A DNA stretch of 64,000 bases from Mytilisepta virgata. Its lineage: Eukaryota; Mollusca; Bivalvia; Mytilida; Mytilidae. Both the position numbers and the translations under genes were made by a program. The stretch is from the NCBI GenBank assembly GCA_028015205.1, contig CM051508.1, forward strand, positions 14,340,001 to 14,404,000, in the 5' to 3' direction. Positions 44,290-57,303 of this stretch are shown one piece after another. The notes under the pieces are model-generated. The model was not told the origin of the DNA and ran no database searches. It saw only the letters and a list, made by a program, of their open reading frames with translations. The first letter of the stretch is position 1; every line of letters begins with the position of its first letter.

Positions 44290-46880
44290 TCTTGCTTCTA
44301 AAGGTTTTCAAGAGAGCCGAGTTCTATATAGGGACATGCTTTGTAGAACAGTCAAAATGTGATTTTGTCATTTAATCACTATGTATTTTTAACCAAGATT
44401 TTTATATGTACTAGTATGTTTATTAAATTTTATTTTGAATATACGTCACCCCTTTGCCGGCATTTCCTTTGTGTTCCAATAGCTTTTAGAATAAGTTATT
44501 TTCAAGATTTCAGAGTTACATGCTTTAAAATTGTTGAACTTTTTGTAGATTGTAGCTGGACATTGTTTTAAAATGTAACTTTTATATTGATTCTTAAATT
44601 GAATTTCTTACATTGTTAGCCCGTGTAAAACTATTTACTGATGAATATTTTTGTAATATATGTTTTGATTGTTGGTGCAGGTTTCCTCATTGGTTAATTA
44701 ATACAATTTACTTTCCGATCTTTATCATAGTAACATTTTGCCTGAACTCTTTAACTAAACATATCGAAATGTGTTCAGGCAGTTAACGTCTTGGTGTCCC
44801 CAAATTTAACACTTAAAATCTGGAACATGTTCTGTCTGTTCCAGAAGTGTTACAAGGCTTTGAACATGTAATAGTGCTCATTAAGACATGTTCCAGAGGA
44901 ACCAGTTCGTGTTCAAAGCTGAACACAAAGCTTTTTAATGTTTAATACTGATGTTTGGTAATGCATACACGTATGAAATAAGGGAAGTGTGTTCAGAAAG
45001 TGCACAACGAGCGTTCAGAATTTGAATGGCAGTGTTAAATTTCAGAAAACATTTACGTCAATAAGTTAACACTTATATTTGCAGTGCAGAAACTCGGACA
45101 AAAATAAAAGAGCACATAACACAAATATACACACAACAAGAGTCAGGATAGTCTGATCTTTGTACAGAAACTGACCATTGGTTGGATGAAACCGGTTTTA
45201 TGGATACCAAAACCTCCACCTGTACTGGCGTGTCTATTCTAACACACTATTAAAGCTTATATGGTATGATTACTAATAAGTTGACCGTTGTCTAGAACTG
45301 CAAAGATTGGTTGGGTTGTATATAATTTAGATAGCAGGGTCAGAATGTCCTCATATTAACTGTAAAAACTAGCTAAGGTTCTTATACCTGCTAGTCGGAC
45401 ACTCGTCAAAGAGTTCAATAGAAATAAGCAATATTCGTGAGAAGCCAGTATACATTTTAAAGTCTTCTGGTCATTCCTATTATTTAAATAGAAATTAAAC
45501 AGGGAACACCTGTCCTTGTGGAAGCACTAAATCAGTTAGCAGTCTGTCATAGGCCGTAGAAGCCGGACATTTGCATACCAAAGGGCAAAACTTTGATTCG
45601 GAAAATTCCAAGACTTTTGTCTCGACTATATAACCTTTTTTAACGTCGATTTGTTTTGATGATTACAGCATTGCTTTTTTGTAGATCGTATATATTGATA
45701 ATCTACAAGGAATCGTTATTTTGCTTAATTTAATGTAGTTAGAAAGAATATTAATTTTAATAAAATCATATTAATTTGACGGAGAAAAACATTATATCCA
45801 AAAGCTAGAAGACTTAATCACCACTTTTGTATGGATTCCATCTATTTCCTAACTTGCTTCATATTGAGATAAAAATCCTTTTTCTTCACATTCTTTACCT
45901 TCTTTTTATATAAGAAAAAGATTCTTATGATCTTGGTATTTATCAGATCAACCAACCTTTATCTGATTTAAGCTTGTAACATCAATTTAGACTGTTCTTT
46001 GTATTAGATTAAAATGTCGCATTATAATCTTTCCATATCATATTTTTTAATGTTTTAGAAACAATGAAATAAGTGAAAAAAAGTTAGAACGCAAATCCAT
46101 ATAAATGTATTTTAAAGAACATAATTTTATGAAATAAGACTTATTACAAATACGAAAAAAATTAATAATAAGGTTTTAGTGCAAACTATATAAATCTAAA
46201 TTAAAAAGGAGAATTTTTGAAGACTTAACGAGAAGATATAACGTTTTAAAGCAAATCTGTATTAATTTATAAGATAGAATTATATGCCATAGAATAAAAT
46301 CAATTATGCGACGAGTTCAGCTAGTTAAGAGTAAATGTTTGTGCCCATTCTTTCTTAGATCGTAGTCCGTCTCGGAAAATATTTTCAAGATTTTATAACG
46401 AGATTAAAATACATTAGGTACATTTATTGATAAAGGTACATGTATATAATAAATCACGTGATACCAATTTAAATGCACGTGTTGTGCACATTTCATCTAT
46501 TTATGACTTATTATTTCTGATCAAGCCATAGAATGTTAAAAGCAAAAACAACAACCTAATACCTTTAAGAAAAAGTAATCAAAGAAATGCAAAAACGACC
46601 GAAAAGATAAAGCCATAACAATTTGAAGACAGACCTATGTACGAGGGAAATACTATTTTTGACATAATCTAAAATTTTGTACCAGCTCAGTAAATTAAAA
46701 GTTTCATTTTAGGACGATTATTGAAATACTAGCAATTGTGCTAACGGAACCTTTATTCAATCAGCAGATTCATCGTTTTCCGTGGTAATAGTAAATTCTA
46801 TGGTATTAATTCTAGGGTATATGATTCGCCTGTACTAGTAACACACATTTCATCTTGAAAGGCCATTCTGGTTGTGTTTA
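44290..46880. other. Intergenic with dispersed-repeat fragments
   Basis: 45100-45480 resembles 49440-49760 in several blocks (AATTTAGATAGCAGGGTCAG, GTAAAAACTAGCTA, AATATTCGTGAGAAGCCAGT), a dispersed repeat pair of unknown type. A decayed hammerhead-family copy may lie on the minus strand at about 46450-46535. No gene is supported. Confidence 0.45.
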
Positions 46881-46887
46881 TTCTTAA

Positions 46888-47149
46888 GGGGGTACCCAAT
46901 AATTTCACTAAACTCGATTTGGCTCGTTTAATTTTCATAAAATTTTGATGAAATATTAACTTTGACCTGTTGAAAAAAGTATAAAAATTTCAAGAAATTT
47001 TATCCACACAATTTACGGGAATAATTTCATTGGATATATAGCAATTTGTGAAACACTAATTTTGATCATCTAGGAGCTTGATTTTTCTTTACTAATAGTA
47101 CGTGATTTAAACGTTCAGCTGATTTTTAAAGAGTTTTATTTGTACCCCC
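46888..47149. mobile_element. TTAA-flanked MITE, diverged copy 3 (262 bp)
   Basis: The termini GGGGGTACCCAAT and GTACCCCC are flanked by TTAA at 46884-46887 and 47150-47153. The interior (TTTGGCTCGTTTAATTTTCA, TTGTGAAACACTAATTTTGA) aligns with the copies at 15697 and 48897 but is clearly older. Confidence 0.75.
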
Positions 47150-47277
47150 TTAAAAGTATTTTATCTTGATTTTTTGCATCATCATATTTTCAATCAAGAT
47201 AACAAGTTCAAATCAAGATATGTTATCTTGCAGTAAATCGAGATCACTCAAGGCAAATTTATATTTAAATCTCTAAA

Positions 47278-47950
47278 TCTAACAAAAAATATACAGAGGA
47301 CGAAATTGTCCTGATGATTGAATTTTTTTTCAACAACATATTTGTTCAATTTAGTGGACGTATTTTCCAACAGACAGTTGGCATTCCTATGATTACGAAT
47401 TGTGCGCCATTCCTGGCCGACTTGTTCCTTTACTCACACGAGGCAGACTTCCGTGACGGGCTTCTTAAGGAAAAGCAGAAGAAGTTAGCCCGTACCTTTA
47501 ATTCCAGCTTCCGCTACACAGATGATGTTTTATCATTCAACAATTCACGTTTTGGGAATTTTTTACTTCTATCCCAATGAGCGCGTAATTAAGGATATCA
47601 CATACTCTGCCACGTATGCATCTTATCTTGACCTTCACCTCGAAATTAACACCAGAGGAGGGTTTAATAAAAAAAACTTTAGGACAAACGAGATGACTTT
47701 GACTTTCCAGTCGTCAACTTCCAATTGTTGAGCGGCAATATTCCAGAAGAGCCGACGTCTGGAGTATATACTTCACAACTCATACGTTATTCCAGAGCTT
47801 GTGACATATACATTGACTTCCTGGACAGAGCCCGGCTCCTGACAGAAAAGTTGCTCAGAGAGGGGTATGTTGCTCCTAAGTTGGAGTCATCCTTTTTTAA
47901 GTTTTATCGACGTCATTAAGACCTGGTTGACAGGTATGAAAAAAACTGTT
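47278..47950 (+). pseudogene. Decayed reverse transcriptase, Penelope-like type
   Basis: The plus-strand frame from about 47278 (KYTEDEIVLMIEFFFNNIFV) runs through QTVGIPMITNCAPFLADLFL to the catalytic block FRYTDDVLSFNNSRFG (about 47508-47555). It then shifts frame to ATYASYLDLHLEINTRGG (about 47610) and again to SGVYTSQLIRYSRACDIYID (about 47758), with RRH, a stop, and DLVDRY near 47911. At least two frameshifts and one stop make it a pseudogene. GIPMGTNCAP plus the YxDDVL box marks a widespread invertebrate RT family that I associate with Penelope-like elements. No GIY-YIG domain was seen. Confidence 0.75.
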
Positions 47951-48200
47951 GAAAATGTTGACTTGGTCCATTGATTTCCTCCCTTCCTCATATCGAATTT
48001 GACATGGGCATTCTGCAGGAAGCAGAGATGGCTTACTGTTCCGGAGCACACGAGTCTACCCCAGTTTTTTTTTTTTTTTTTTTTTTTTTGGTGGGTCCAT
48101 GTTGTTCATATGTTTTTAGTTTTTAATTGTAATGCATGTATTGTTTTGGTCTTGTCTTCATTGTTCTCCGGAGTTTGTCAGTTGTTTCGATTTTTCCCTC
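47951..48200 (+). repeat. Retroelement 3' tail with a run of 25 T
   Basis: It follows the RT pseudogene: CTTACTGTTCCGGAGCACAC, T25 at 48065-48089, GGTGGGTCCATGTTGTTCAT. The segment recurs at 54570-54775 (CTTACTTTTCCGGAGCACCT, GTTCGTGTTGTTCATTGTTT), which indicates a shared element tail. Confidence 0.65.
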
Positions 48201-48404
48201 TATCGAATATCCCTTTGGTATTTCTTAACTTTACATATATCAGTTCAGTACAAGTAAAGTTAAACATTGCATAATTCATACTTAACTGTGATGAACTGAT
48301 ATTAGCGAGGCTATGTTGACTACAGAGCACAATACCTTGTTTTTATCTAGTTATCTTATTTTTTTTATGAAATCTCAGAAAGAGTAAAAATCAAGACAAT
48401 CAAG

Positions 48405-48560
48405 CTTAGGACAACATAAGACAGAAATGGCTTGTTAGATCAGACGTCTCTTTTCGGTTATTATATTTGTGTGACTCTCCTTCTTAGGACAACATAAGAC
48501 AGAAATGGCTTGTTAGATCAGACGTCTCTTTTCGGTTATTATATTTGTGTGACTCTCCTT
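48405..48560 (+). repeat. Exact 78-bp tandem duplication
   Basis: 48405-48482 and 48483-48560 are identical by eye (start CTTAGGACAACATAAGACAG). It is very recent or an assembly duplication. Confidence 0.9.
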
Positions 48561-48896
48561 CCTTTTTATACTGTTTTTGTGCTATGATTTTAGTCTTTAT
48601 AGTGCACATTTCGAATTTATTTAGTCTTTGTTCTATTTAATTAGTCTAGACATACTTGAAACAGGAAAAAAACACGCTGTGTTAAGTATTGTAGACTACC
48701 TAGATCATTAATGCATACCATATATGGTTATATTAAGAAGAAAAAAAGATTTTTGTTCACAGTTGAGCAGTGCAGTAAATCATTGATTGAAACAAGAACA
48801 GAAGTTATATAGGGTAGACATCTTCAAAATAAAAAGTCACCTTATTCTTGTCAGATAAGGCACCGGCAAAAAAACTGCTAAAGAATACAGAATTAA

Positions 48897-49169
48897 GGTG
48901 GTACCCAACACTTTCACTAAAATTAATTTGGCTCGATTAATTTTCATAAAATTTCGACAAAGTATTTACTTTGACCCATTGACAAAAATTTTAAAATTTC
49001 AAAACATTTGAACCAACCAATTCATCAGAAAAATTACACTGATTGTATAGCAGTTTGACAAACACTAATATTGATCATTAAAAAGCTTAATACTCCCTTA
49101 ACAACACAACGTTATTAAAACGTTTAGCTGATTTTACAGAGTTATCTCCCTGTAGTGTTAGGTACCACC
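48897..49169 (-). mobile_element. TTAA-flanked MITE, copy 2 (273 bp, inverted)
   Basis: It is the same length as the copy at 15697 and in opposite orientation, with TTAA at 48893-48896 and 49170-49173. The termini are GGTGGTACCCAACACT and AGTGTTAGGTACCACC. About 97% identity to copy 1 was counted by eye. Confidence 0.87.
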
Positions 49170-49871
49170 TTAAGACAACCTTGTAAAAAGTACTGAAACT
49201 AAATAAAACAAAATTTACACAAAACATTGTACACATTACAAAACATTGTACACATTACAAAATTCCTGGATGCCATGCAAATAAATTGAACAAGTCACAA
49301 TCAAACCTGTGTATAAAGGCCAAACAATGGACCAGAGCAAAACAGGAATAATATGTTCAAATTTCGGTTATAATTTATACATTAGACTTTTTCTGTAAAT
49401 GATTTTGCATACACTTATAGCTAGATCACCTCCCCCTATCTATCCTGACATTCTGGTGTATAAACCACACTATAAAAGCAATACAATATGAATACCAACA
49501 AGGTGACCGCTTGACAGAACTGAAAATTAAAGTGGACAGTACATAATTTAGATAGCAGGATCAGAATGTGCTCGTTTTAACTGTAAAACTAGCTATGGCT
49601 CTCATAGGTGCAGGTCGGATACCGTCGCTCTACTAAACGAAACAATCTGAAATAACACTTGCATAAATGGTTTAATGCTATTACGTTATAGAGTTCAAAA
49701 TTAATAGGCAATATTCGTGAGAGGCCAGTATGAATTTAACGTTTTCAAGCCATTGGGAGAAAGAGCAAATGTTACAGAATTTCACATAATTTCATATTTG
49801 TAGCCATTTGTGAACAGATCGTAAGTAACTACCATGTTTCCATGGGTTACTAGCGAGACTTTTGCATTTAT

Positions 49872-50790
49872 TCACGATATTACCGTAGAACTAGGATTGG
49901 AAAACCTGTTCATGATAAGTGCTTTTCTGGAAGCTGGATATTTAGATAAAAGATGGTGACATATAAAAAACTTTTTAAAAGCATTAAGCAGCTTGTGAAA
50001 TCTATAACCGTATAAAAAAAAAATAGTAATCGTATGTTTTCGCTCGTTAAAATCTTCTAGTCGAGAGCAAATTCGTGCAAAACGTACAAGCTGTGATATG
50101 TACATTCCATACGACGGTACCAAAAGCACGTCTTCGTCAAGAAAGGGGAAGTTAGCAATTGGAAAATTAAAATCATCCGTTTAATCATAAATTTTAGTAC
50201 GTATCTCTCCATTTTCGATATTGATAGTTCGAAATTTGTGGTTATGAATAGTGCACACATCATCAAGATGCCTGCAATTATTGTTAAAAATGTCAGTCAA
50301 TTTATCATGATTCTGATTTTTACCCTTAAGGATTTTTTTCATGAAAGTCTGTTCATAACAATATAAAATAAATTCCGCAAAACGGGGAGCACAGTTTGTA
50401 CCCATAGGAATCCCAATGACCTGTCGATACATAGTATAGCCAAAACGATCAACAATTTTGTCCAGTAAGAAGTGTATGGCCTGGATCATGTCATCGCTTG
50501 AGCAGTAACAGTAATTTGAATACATTTTATTACTGAAAAATGATTTAAAACTGTTACAACAAATATAATTTAAACCAGAATATTCCAACGACTAGTGAAT
50601 AAGTGCACTCAAGTTTTCTTTGATACGATCACCAGGAAGGGTTTTACATAATGTTGAAAAATCATAACTCTCCGCGGCAGTTTCTAAATGATTTACTGTA
50701 CGTAATTTTTCCAACACTTTGATTCACACTCCAAAAACAATTTATGCTCTGAATTGTCATACACTTTGGTACAATAATTAATGACTTCTT
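49872..50790 (-). pseudogene. Second decayed Penelope-like reverse transcriptase, minus strand
   Basis: Reading downward: an upstream block around 50700-50590 (NHLETAAESYDFSTLCKTLP, then GDRIKENLSALIH, a stop, then SLEYSGLNYICC); the palm with YRQVIGIPMGTNCAPRFAEF (about 50430-50370) and the catalytic-type box CRHLDDVCTIHNHKF (about 50275-50230); after a frameshift, SYGMYISQLVRFARICSRLE (about 50115-50055). At least one stop and one frameshift are present. It is only distantly similar to the copy at 47278, so it is a different lineage of the same RT group. Confidence 0.75.
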
Positions 50791-51087
50791 TTATATAAGT
50801 AAGATAACTTGTTAAATAACAGACAATTTAGTGGTGGTACAGTTGCTAGAGGCAGAAATAAAACGAAATTTGTATTTCACTTTACGGCATAGTAAGGGTT
50901 AATGATTGATTTTTCCACTGCTGGAACGCTTCAGATATGTTACAAGAGAGGAGTTTCCATTTTTGTGCGGAATTGTTGATTTTGCGTAAAGTATGACGTC
51001 ATCATTAAAATTTTTGCAGTGTTTCCTTTTTGTTCTAATTTATGACTAAACAACCGACTAGTTTTTAAACCAGTGAAAGGATCCGTC

Positions 51088-52040
51088 ATGAATTTGAATT
51101 GAGGTGAGATATTTTTCTCCGCGTTAAAAGCGCGGTTCCATGGACATTTTTCATGTAAATATAGTGCTCGTACTATAAGAGGACAAAGTGAGGAAAATTC
51201 GAAGGGCTATCCCAAGAATCATAAATTAGGAGACAGACAAAACATAGATAGGGAATAAACGAGAGCAAACAAAACAAAACAAAAAATAAAATAAAAAAAC
51301 ACCAATAACTAAAAAGAAAAAAAACGACGAGCAACATGGACCACATGTAAAAACCCAGGTCTATCTCAGGTAGTCCATATTGGTGAGCAGTTCATGCCTC
51401 ATTTAGGACACCCGCCATCTTGTCCATATATACTTCCGGTGTTAAAAGTCGTAATTTAGAACAGAGTAGTCAATGTCTAACTCTTAGAACTAATCCACCA
51501 TGATGTCTTTTCTTTCATATTTTATTGGTGAGACATATTTTTTCGAGTTTAATTGTCAAGTTGTCCTGCAAAATATTTTGTTCATGCTTTGTGGTTAATG
51601 TTTAAAATATTTATCTTTTGATACATATTGTGTATTTGAAGCCTCTCTAATAAAATGTCGTACAGGGTCATGCCTAGATTTTTTTATGGGCTCCGTACCA
51701 GAGACTGCTTTTGGACATTGGATTTTTTCCGATATGCATGAGTTATCGTTCCTGATAGAAGATGTGTTGTATACTGATTTTGGGAAGTCCTTCATCAGAC
51801 ATCGAGAAGTGTGGGAAAATATAACTGAAAGCATTAATATGTGTGGAGAATATTGTCAGGAAGAAAAATGTTTTGCAGAAAAATCCGTCATAAATTTGCA
51901 TTGAGGTGTGATTTTTTTCTCCGCGTTGAAGACTACAGTGGGGTTGTAAGAGGAAGAACACCAATAAAAGCGCGGTTCCTTAAAGTTGGACCTTTTTCAC
52001 GTATATACAGTGATCTAATGTCAAGAGGACAAGATGAAGG
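51088..52040 (+). repeat. Pair of related repeats with AT-rich spacer
   Basis: 51088-51200 (ATGAATTTGAATTGAGGTGA, TTTTCTCCGCGTTAAAAGCG, then CGGTTCC) recurs at about 51890-52035, where a segment of about 45 bp (GAAGACTACAGTGGGGTTGT onward) interrupts the CTCCGCGTT...AAAGCGCGGTTCC block. The spacer has short open frames on both strands (51595-51964) without recognised similarity. Confidence 0.6.
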
Positions 52041-53011
52041 TTCTCTGTAAAGGGCACAAATGCTGGACCCAGCTCAAATGTACCAAATATGGAGAATATG
52101 TTAGAGCTCAATGAGAGATTTTACATGAAGTATAATAAGTCAAATTGTTTATTTTCTCCATATTACTTAATTCCTTTACGTACATTTTTAATTTCAAATC
52201 TAAATGTGATTTTTTTCTCTCGAAAATTAATATTTATTCAAACGAGTGTCAATAATAAAGAAACAAAAGCAAATACTTGTTAATAATGGTATTCCATTTA
52301 ATTTGACCTTTAATCTAAAATATAGGAAAAAGAATACCTGCAACAGGGCGCCGGAATTCGTGAAAAAACTAACACAACAAACCAGTAGTACAAAGACACA
52401 AACAAAGGAGTAAACGACACATAACTAACCCAAGAGAATCAGAGGACGTTATACTATTACAATAAAGGTAAAGGATAATGTACTTTAATTACTGTATTTC
52501 AAAATCTAGGATTTGTCCTAGAAAATTTTATCCATATGGCGACATTATAACTTTCCTACATGACATCCATTTTATCTCTTCATGCATAGTAATTATTTCC
52601 ACGCGGGAATTATGTAACAGTTCGAGATTTCACCAAAAATATCAATTGATTAGACAATTTTCTATGAATAAACCAATATTTATCTTTAAAAGGCTTGTCT
52701 CAACATGAAAGCTCTTTATCAAATATGAAACTAACGTTGCTTGTCTCTACATGAAAACTATTATAACATACGAAAATAACGTTCGACAATGTTACCTCAT
52801 TTACACTGTAGACCTTTTTTAGGATGATCAGACTTTCAAATCGAGTTGTATATTGAGAAGAGTTTAAACAGGCAGCAAAGTTTTTAATAACATATATGTC
52901 AAAGATATGACATAGTCGATTTAACAAAGATGTCCGTTGCTTATTGATACGCCGATTGTCGGACTGGAATGTACATGTACATGTATCATTGGGCTCTTAC
53001 AACATCAAGGT

Positions 53012-53265
53012 AATGACCACGTGATTATTTTAAAGTTCCCGGATGTTCCATACAACGCAATTGAAATGACTTCGGTAATTATCGGCAAACTTCGGAAATG
53101 CCAATATAACTAAGTTATTTTTACAGACTCTGCATATAAGCAACAAAGTGTGTTTCAACTTGAGAAAAATATATATACAAAATTCCAGCTTTAAACTGTT
53201 TGGTTCAGCCATTCACGGTCAAAAAGAGATACAATTTTCGATCATTATCTATTATGGTCCGGATA
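53012..53265 (+). mobile_element. TA-type MITE (TCCGGACCATAA family), 5'-truncated copy
   Basis: It matches 28012-28266 closely (CCCGGATGTTCCATACAACG, ATATAAGCAACAAAGTGTGT) and keeps the right terminus ATTATGGTCCGGA followed by TA. The left 12-bp terminus is missing. Confidence 0.8.
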
Positions 53266-54079
53266 CGGGAGCCATTTAATGAGGAATTCAGAATATGCTG
53301 GCAGTGTTCCGTAATTACCATTTTTTTTCTCAATATTTCATAGAATGTCTAAGTAAACCGAGGTCAGCATATTCATTGGTCTCTTCTGAAGTCCACAGAG
53401 ATGTTACAAGGCCAATAAAAGATGTGATATCTTGATATTTGTTTTGCCAGCCAAAGGTGTTAAAGATTATAGATGATAACGTCAACTAATTTTAAGTACC
53501 ATATAAAAACGCTAACAGGGAAAACTAATATCAATTAAAAACGAGAATGATAATTCATCTTCATGAAATTTAACCTTGAAAAAAATTACTTTCTCATCTA
53601 TTTGGCGAAAGATGAACACATCTGTGTATTGAAGTCGACAGACAAATTTATTTAAACGAGAGAAATGAAATTTGAAGGCGACATTGAATTGCTGTGGGAA
53701 ATTATATAAATATGTCTGTGTTCACGCTTGGCAATGATAATAAAACTATAAAACTGAAAATTGTCCGTCACAAAAGACCTTTTATGGAATTTAAGTTGTC
53801 CTATGTAGAATCTTAACAGCCTAGTACAGCGTAAGGAAAATTAGAACTGTCGTGAATATTTTCAACCTTTGATGGCTTCTTTTGCTTTGTCCTTTTGTTG
53901 TTTTTGGAGCAGGAATATGCCCTTTACATGTATAACATTGTGATTTCATAAATAAATTTGCGAATATACAATTTTGCTCAGAACTGATGCAATGAAGTTA
54001 GAGAGTGTCTCTGTACTGAAGAATATACTGTGAATTTAAAATCTTCCTTTGCTTCAATCTATTTTATTTTTATTATTTT

Positions 54080-54213
54080 GTTGGGGGTGGGGGTGGGGGT
54101 GTTTGTGTTATTTGTTGGTTTGTTTGTGTTTTTCTTTTTAGGCTTCTTTGTTTTTTTGGGTTTTGTTTTTGTTTTTGTTTTGTTTTTGTTTTTTTTTGTT
54201 TTTTTTTTTTTGG
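54080..54213 (+). repeat. G/T low-complexity tract
   Basis: (GGGGGT)n passes into (GTTTTT)n and ends in poly-T. It generates hydrophobic and Lys/Asn/Thr-only reading frames on the two strands that are not genes. Confidence 0.9.
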
Positions 54214-54569
54214 TACCAATAGTTATCCTTTCTTGCCGGTTAATGGCTTGTGATCGCTTGACAATCTGCACGAAACGTGTTACGTATTACCGAGTTGACA
54301 GTAGCATCCGCCATTGCTAAAATTCATACAAATTCCCGTAGTTTTTTGACATCACAAAGAAAAAGTATGACGTAATAATTAAAAACGCAATTATTCTATG
54401 ACATCATGAAGTCAAGTGGAGCTGAAACTTTGGGTCAAGTGGAGCTGACGTTCTACTGTCAATGCGTCTATACAGGGCTTCAAATCCGGAGGTTTTGGAG
54501 TGATTAAGATTAAGGATAATTTGAAATACATGTAAACTACAATGTTTGAAAAGGATTTAAGATTATAAA

Positions 54570-54775
54570 TTTAGAATGAATCAAAAAGACAAAGAAAGCA
54601 CTCCCAGTGACCCCAAAATGTCTTTTAACGCGAAGCAGGAACTGCTTACTTTTCCGGAGCACCTGAGATCACTCCTGGTTTTTATAGGAGTTCGTGTTGT
54701 TCATTGTTTTTTAGTTTTCAGTGTTTGTTGTGCTTGTGGTTGTTCATTTGTCCTCCCGGGTTTGTCTATCTAATG
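54570..54775 (+). repeat. Retroelement-tail repeat copy
   Basis: GCGAAGCAGGAACTGCTTAC and TTCCGGAGCACCTGAGATCA through GTTTTTATAGGAGTTCGTG match the tail behind the RT pseudogene at 47951-48200. No RT sequence is attached here. Confidence 0.6.
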
Positions 54776-54779
54776 GATT

Positions 54780-56970
54780 GCGTTTTTTGGTTTATTCCTT
54801 AGGTATATGTGTCCACTTTATTATTTATTTAAACCTGCGGATACGAAAACGTAAGACTACGATCGACACCAAAACGTCAATATAATAAATAAAACTGACA
54901 ATCATAGAATATTTGAGAAATGGTATCCAGGTCCGTGTTGCTTATAGCTTTTGGTTAAAATTTTCCCATGTCACGTTTCTATTGTTAATTTGAGCTTGCT
55001 CTTTCTTGTCTATTCCAGTGTTACGTTGTATCTAAGTCTCTGGGTCTATGATTATTAATTGGACCTTCATATATTTCTTTCCTCTGCAAATAATAATGAT
55101 ATATAATATATGTTTTATACGCGCCATTTATATCCCTTGTTTTATATTGTCGTGTGAGCTATTAGGCAACATCCTTATTATTTGAAAATATATTATCATT
55201 GTTTGACCAAAGAAAAATAACTCTGACGAAAACTGGTGAACAAATGTAGACCTTCGGATCATTTAATATTTACTTATTTCTATCGCCGACCCTGGAGCAA
55301 TAAATGTTTGTAAATATAAATTTTTGAAACATACAACTATGAAAATGAGACAACTTCAGATAGTATGCCATATGAAAAAAAATAATAAGAGTAGTCATGT
55401 GTTGAATTTTAAAGTAAATATTTCATTTTCTTAATAGTAACTCTTTAAATAAATGTTTGTCTGCGTTAATGTGTGTATGTACATGTTTGAGTGTGTTTGT
55501 CTTTTTAATGTTTAAATGATAAATGTTATACATGTATCATGATAACTCATAGTTTTATCAAAATATTCGACAAAAACGAAAAGAACCGAAATTTCTTTCA
55601 AACGAAAATTAAAAGAGCCGCGAGTGTGAAATGTATATACTTAAAACGTCATGTGTACTGAATACGCTCATGTAATTCATCGTGGGAGTAAACAGGAAAG
55701 GGGAGTACATGTCGGGATTATAATCAGTAAAGTCGTCTCATGTTTAATTATTATCAAAAAAAATAAATAGCAACGAAATATCTATATTTGCCGGTGCTAA
55801 ATTATATTACCACATGATTTTTACTATTTTCGGTTCAGCTGTAAAACGTAATGTCTTCTCATAGTAAAATACTTCACAGGCATACAGGTGAGTAAGCAAC
55901 ATTTGACGAAAGCGTGGATAGTGTAGAACACATGCTATATACAACCGAACCTTTTATGGTAGTCGTTATTTAATATTTTACTCTGGGAACTTTTTCAGAA
56001 TTGCTTTCATTTATTTTACGGCCATATTGTTATTTTTCGTATAATCTATTTGTTTTATTTTGAATTCTTTTTTAAGATTAAATTTGTTAATGTCTACAAA
56101 TTAAAACTTTTTTAATGAGATAAAATTTAGAACAATAAAGGAATTGAAAATGAGGCCAAAACAAAATATCTAACAATATATTGAACATTTTTTTAGATAC
56201 AAAAATTGTTTTAAGATTTGTTACGGTCATTTAAACAGGAGTTGTATATGAATAGTAATGATTCTTTAACCTGCCCGTGTTCAATTTTCCGAACGCTTTT
56301 GGCCTTTTCTTTTTATGCATGTTAGCAAAGAAATGCTTCAGTAACATTACATGGGCTTGTTATCTCCCGTACGGTATTGTCAGATACATTTAATTATCAA
56401 AGTTTCCTTCTATACTAGCTGCCCCATAAACGTTGATCTAATCTAGTAAATTAAGTTGCCTTATGACGAGCTTTAACCCTTGCACAACAGATCACCATAA
56501 CGACCCAAATTCAATATTCATCTTGTCATCCGATGTCTGAAAACCGACGATAAAATAGCAATATTCTCAAGTAAATATTTATATCATGGACATTGTATCA
56601 ATAATATTTTTGTTTCCTTTCGATTACTAGATGATTGGATTCTTTTGGTTTCAATAGATTAAATATTTCTTAAAAGATGTATTGTTATACAAAATAAGAC
56701 TCATAGAAATTTTCTTATTACGTTTATAGTATATTTCTGTAGCCTTGTAATTTGTTGGATACATATCTTAAGGATTTCTAACTTATAAATATTTATATAA
56801 CTGTATTATGTAATTTTACTGTTGCAAATAGTAAGAAATGTCAGTATCATAATTACAAGGTTATAGAAATTTTTATTATACCTCCGTGACCTCGGTATGT
56901 TTTTTCTATATGAAAATCAAGACAATAATGTTACTATTTTTAAACCTAAAACTATAAACGGTCAATAGTA
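54780..56970. other. Intergenic; nothing recognised
   Basis: AT-rich sequence without a supported gene, RNA or repeat family, up to the TA at the Tc1 element. Confidence 0.4.
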
Positions 56971-56974
56971 TATA

Positions 56975-57000
56975 TACTCTCTCAAAAAAGAAACGCAACA
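56975..57000 (+). repeat. Tc1 element left terminal inverted repeat
   Basis: 26 bp including the TA target duplication, identical to the reverse complement of 58470-58495. Sequence beyond it (TCAGATTATC) is not mirrored on the right. Confidence 0.95.
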
Positions 57001-57303
57001 TCAGATTATCTTTTTGAAATATTATTTTTCCGGACAAATAACCAATAAATATCAAAATATATGTACACATGATCATAATTACACCTTCATAAAAAGTTTC
57101 CAGGTACAATCATTTAAATTCATCCACCCGTAAACGACTTTGGTCGCAATCTGGGAGACCCTACGATTTACGCATTGCCAAAAACTGGGTCGACTTTCAC
57201 GTGCAAATCATGGGTTATTTTTTAGCTCAGTCAGTCGGTATAAAAACCCGGTATTTCTTTTCATGAATGCATTCGTAAAATAAAATTCTGATGAGGTGAC
57301 GCT

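Noticed and set aside
51595..51964. Overlapping short frames on both strands that might be an exon.
   Set aside because: They lack paired splice sites and recognisable motifs, and partly overlap a dispersed repeat copy.
54030..54320. Hydrophobic 96-codon frame and Lys/Thr/Asn frame opposite.
   Set aside because: Both are produced by the G/T low-complexity tract.
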